DNA of 63,794 nt, taken from contig JAEYNQ010000134.1 of the NCBI GenBank assembly GCA_023412455.1, positions 1 to 63,794 of the forward strand, given 5' to 3'. A program made the position numbers and the translations under genes. Position 1 is the first letter of the stretch. Each line of letters starts with the position of its first letter. Shown here piece by piece: positions 63,393 through 63,794 of this stretch. The notes beneath the pieces were generated by a model that was given only the letters and a program-made list of their open reading frames with translations, made no database searches and was not told where the DNA came from. This DNA comes from Bacillota bacterium (GTDB taxonomy: Bacteria > Bacillota > Clostridia > Lachnospirales > Cellulosilyticaceae).

Positions 63393-63621
63393 TATAAACT
63401 CCTTTATATTCTCTTATTTATCACTTTAGTATTTGTATTTCTTAAACCTCTAAACCACTTCCTATCACTTTCTTTTCTATCTTACAAGAAGCTTCTCCAT
63501 GTCGCAATGCCTCTCTATAAAAAAGAAAAATAAACATAATTTCTACATCTTCCTACTCTATAATCATCTCATAAAGAAGAAAACTTATTCTTCTTTTCTC
63601 CCCATTACAATAAACAAACAT

Positions 63622-63655
63622 AAAAAAAGACTATTCTCCCCAATAGTCTTTTTTT
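63622..63655 (-). terminator. terminator of the gene at the right edge
   Basis: AAAAAAAGACTATT (63622-63635) pairs perfectly with AATAGTCTTTTTTT (63642-63655). Confidence 0.85.
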
Positions 63656-63665
63656 ATAGGCTAGT

Positions 63666-63697
63666 AAAGTTCTACTTTGGTTGAAAAGTAGAACTTT
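63666..63697. terminator. second hairpin before the right-edge gene
   Basis: AAAGTTCTACTTT (63666-63678) pairs perfectly (13 bp) with AAAGTAGAACTTT (63685-63697). With the hairpin at 63622 it forms a tandem terminator. Confidence 0.7.
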
Positions 63698-63724
63698 TCT
63701 AGCTTGCTAGTCCACTTCCCCATA

Positions 63725-63794
63725 TTATAGTTCTAAAATATAGCCTACATCCACCATTTCTTGGTCTAGAATCTTCCCTGTCCATTTCTCTTCT
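63725..63794 (-). CDS. C-terminal end of an unidentified gene (partial)
   Basis: The minus-strand frame open to the right edge ends in EEKWTGKILDQEMVDVGYIL plus EL and a TAA stop at 63725. It is followed by two tandem hairpins suited to a gene end. The composition looks coding, but 22 residues are too few to name a family. Confidence 0.4.
   Translation of the reverse strand, partial: EEKWTGKILDQEMVDVGYILEL

Noticed and set aside
1..63794. CRISPR array, tRNA/rRNA genes, insertion sequences or prophage
   Set aside because: I saw no regularly spaced repeats, no cloverleaf or rRNA sequence, and no transposase or phage gene on either strand.

Overview
This window is a low-G+C, AT-rich Gram-positive chromosome segment. 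It has strong GGAGG-type ribosome binding sites, perfect sigma-A promoters, a T-box leader, an anaerobic class III ribonucleotide reductase, a reverse-type rubrerythrin, HemZ, and the spore-germination proteins SleC and Csp. Together these point to an anaerobic, spore-forming clostridium, probably Lachnospirales/Cellulosilyticaceae-like. That placement is inference: no rRNA or tRNA gene is present to fix taxonomy. I see no insertion sequence, prophage or CRISPR array, so this is mostly housekeeping chromosome.

Layout. 1-3160: the tail of an NhaC-type antiporter, a GtrB/DPM1-like glycosyltransferase, and a two-gene operon of a NifU/IscU-like scaffold protein and a 'GGGtGRT' protein of unknown role. 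3.4-17.2 kb: a germination region. A pro-SleC-like cortex-lytic enzyme is on the plus strand. A four-gene minus-strand operon encodes subtilisin-like Csp proteins: three keep the Asp-His-Ser triad, and the fourth (781 aa) has lost all three catalytic residues and carries a long N-terminal extension. Between them sits a three-gene MacB/LolD-type ABC cassette whose middle gene is a large secreted, membrane-anchored CARDB-like protein. 17.2-29.6 kb: an exonuclease, nrdD-nrdG with candidate NrdR boxes, an aminotransferase, a YdcZ-type transporter, asnA behind an Asn T-box, ung, a CymR-like regulator with cysK, yitT, a GIY-YIG protein and a DUF4340 protein. 29.7-46 kb: an AI-2E-family permease, a chemoreceptor with a DUF2442 gene, a MalT-like (LAL) regulator, rubrerythrin, an HD-GYP protein, cobS, a lipid kinase with a LysR regulator, a GH13 alpha-glucosidase divergent from an AraC regulator, a lipoprotein, a GNAT remnant and a DUF445 protein. 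46-63.8 kb: a cell-wall amidase, an aldo/keto reductase, coaBC with panT, a GHL10 hydrolase, then the conserved clostridial block hemZ-MBL-dtd-relA-apt-recJ, an S1-domain protein and tcdA.

How the genes work together. In the Csp-SleC pathway known from Clostridium, Csp proteases activate pro-SleC, and pseudoprotease Csps act as germinant sensors or regulators. The window therefore probably holds the core of this organism's germination cascade. The pantothenate S-component beside coaBC forms a coenzyme A uptake and synthesis unit. The CymR-like regulator beside CysK resembles the cysteine-responsive pair of Bacillus.

The most unexplained non-coding signal is a 76-bp structured repeat present twice, 20 kb apart. 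Each copy starts exactly in the T-tract of a gene terminator and ends, on the minus strand, in its own perfect terminator-like hairpin. Other points worth attention are the triad-less Csp fusion, a probable CTG start codon, and a perfect 11-bp inverted repeat flanking the panT promoter.
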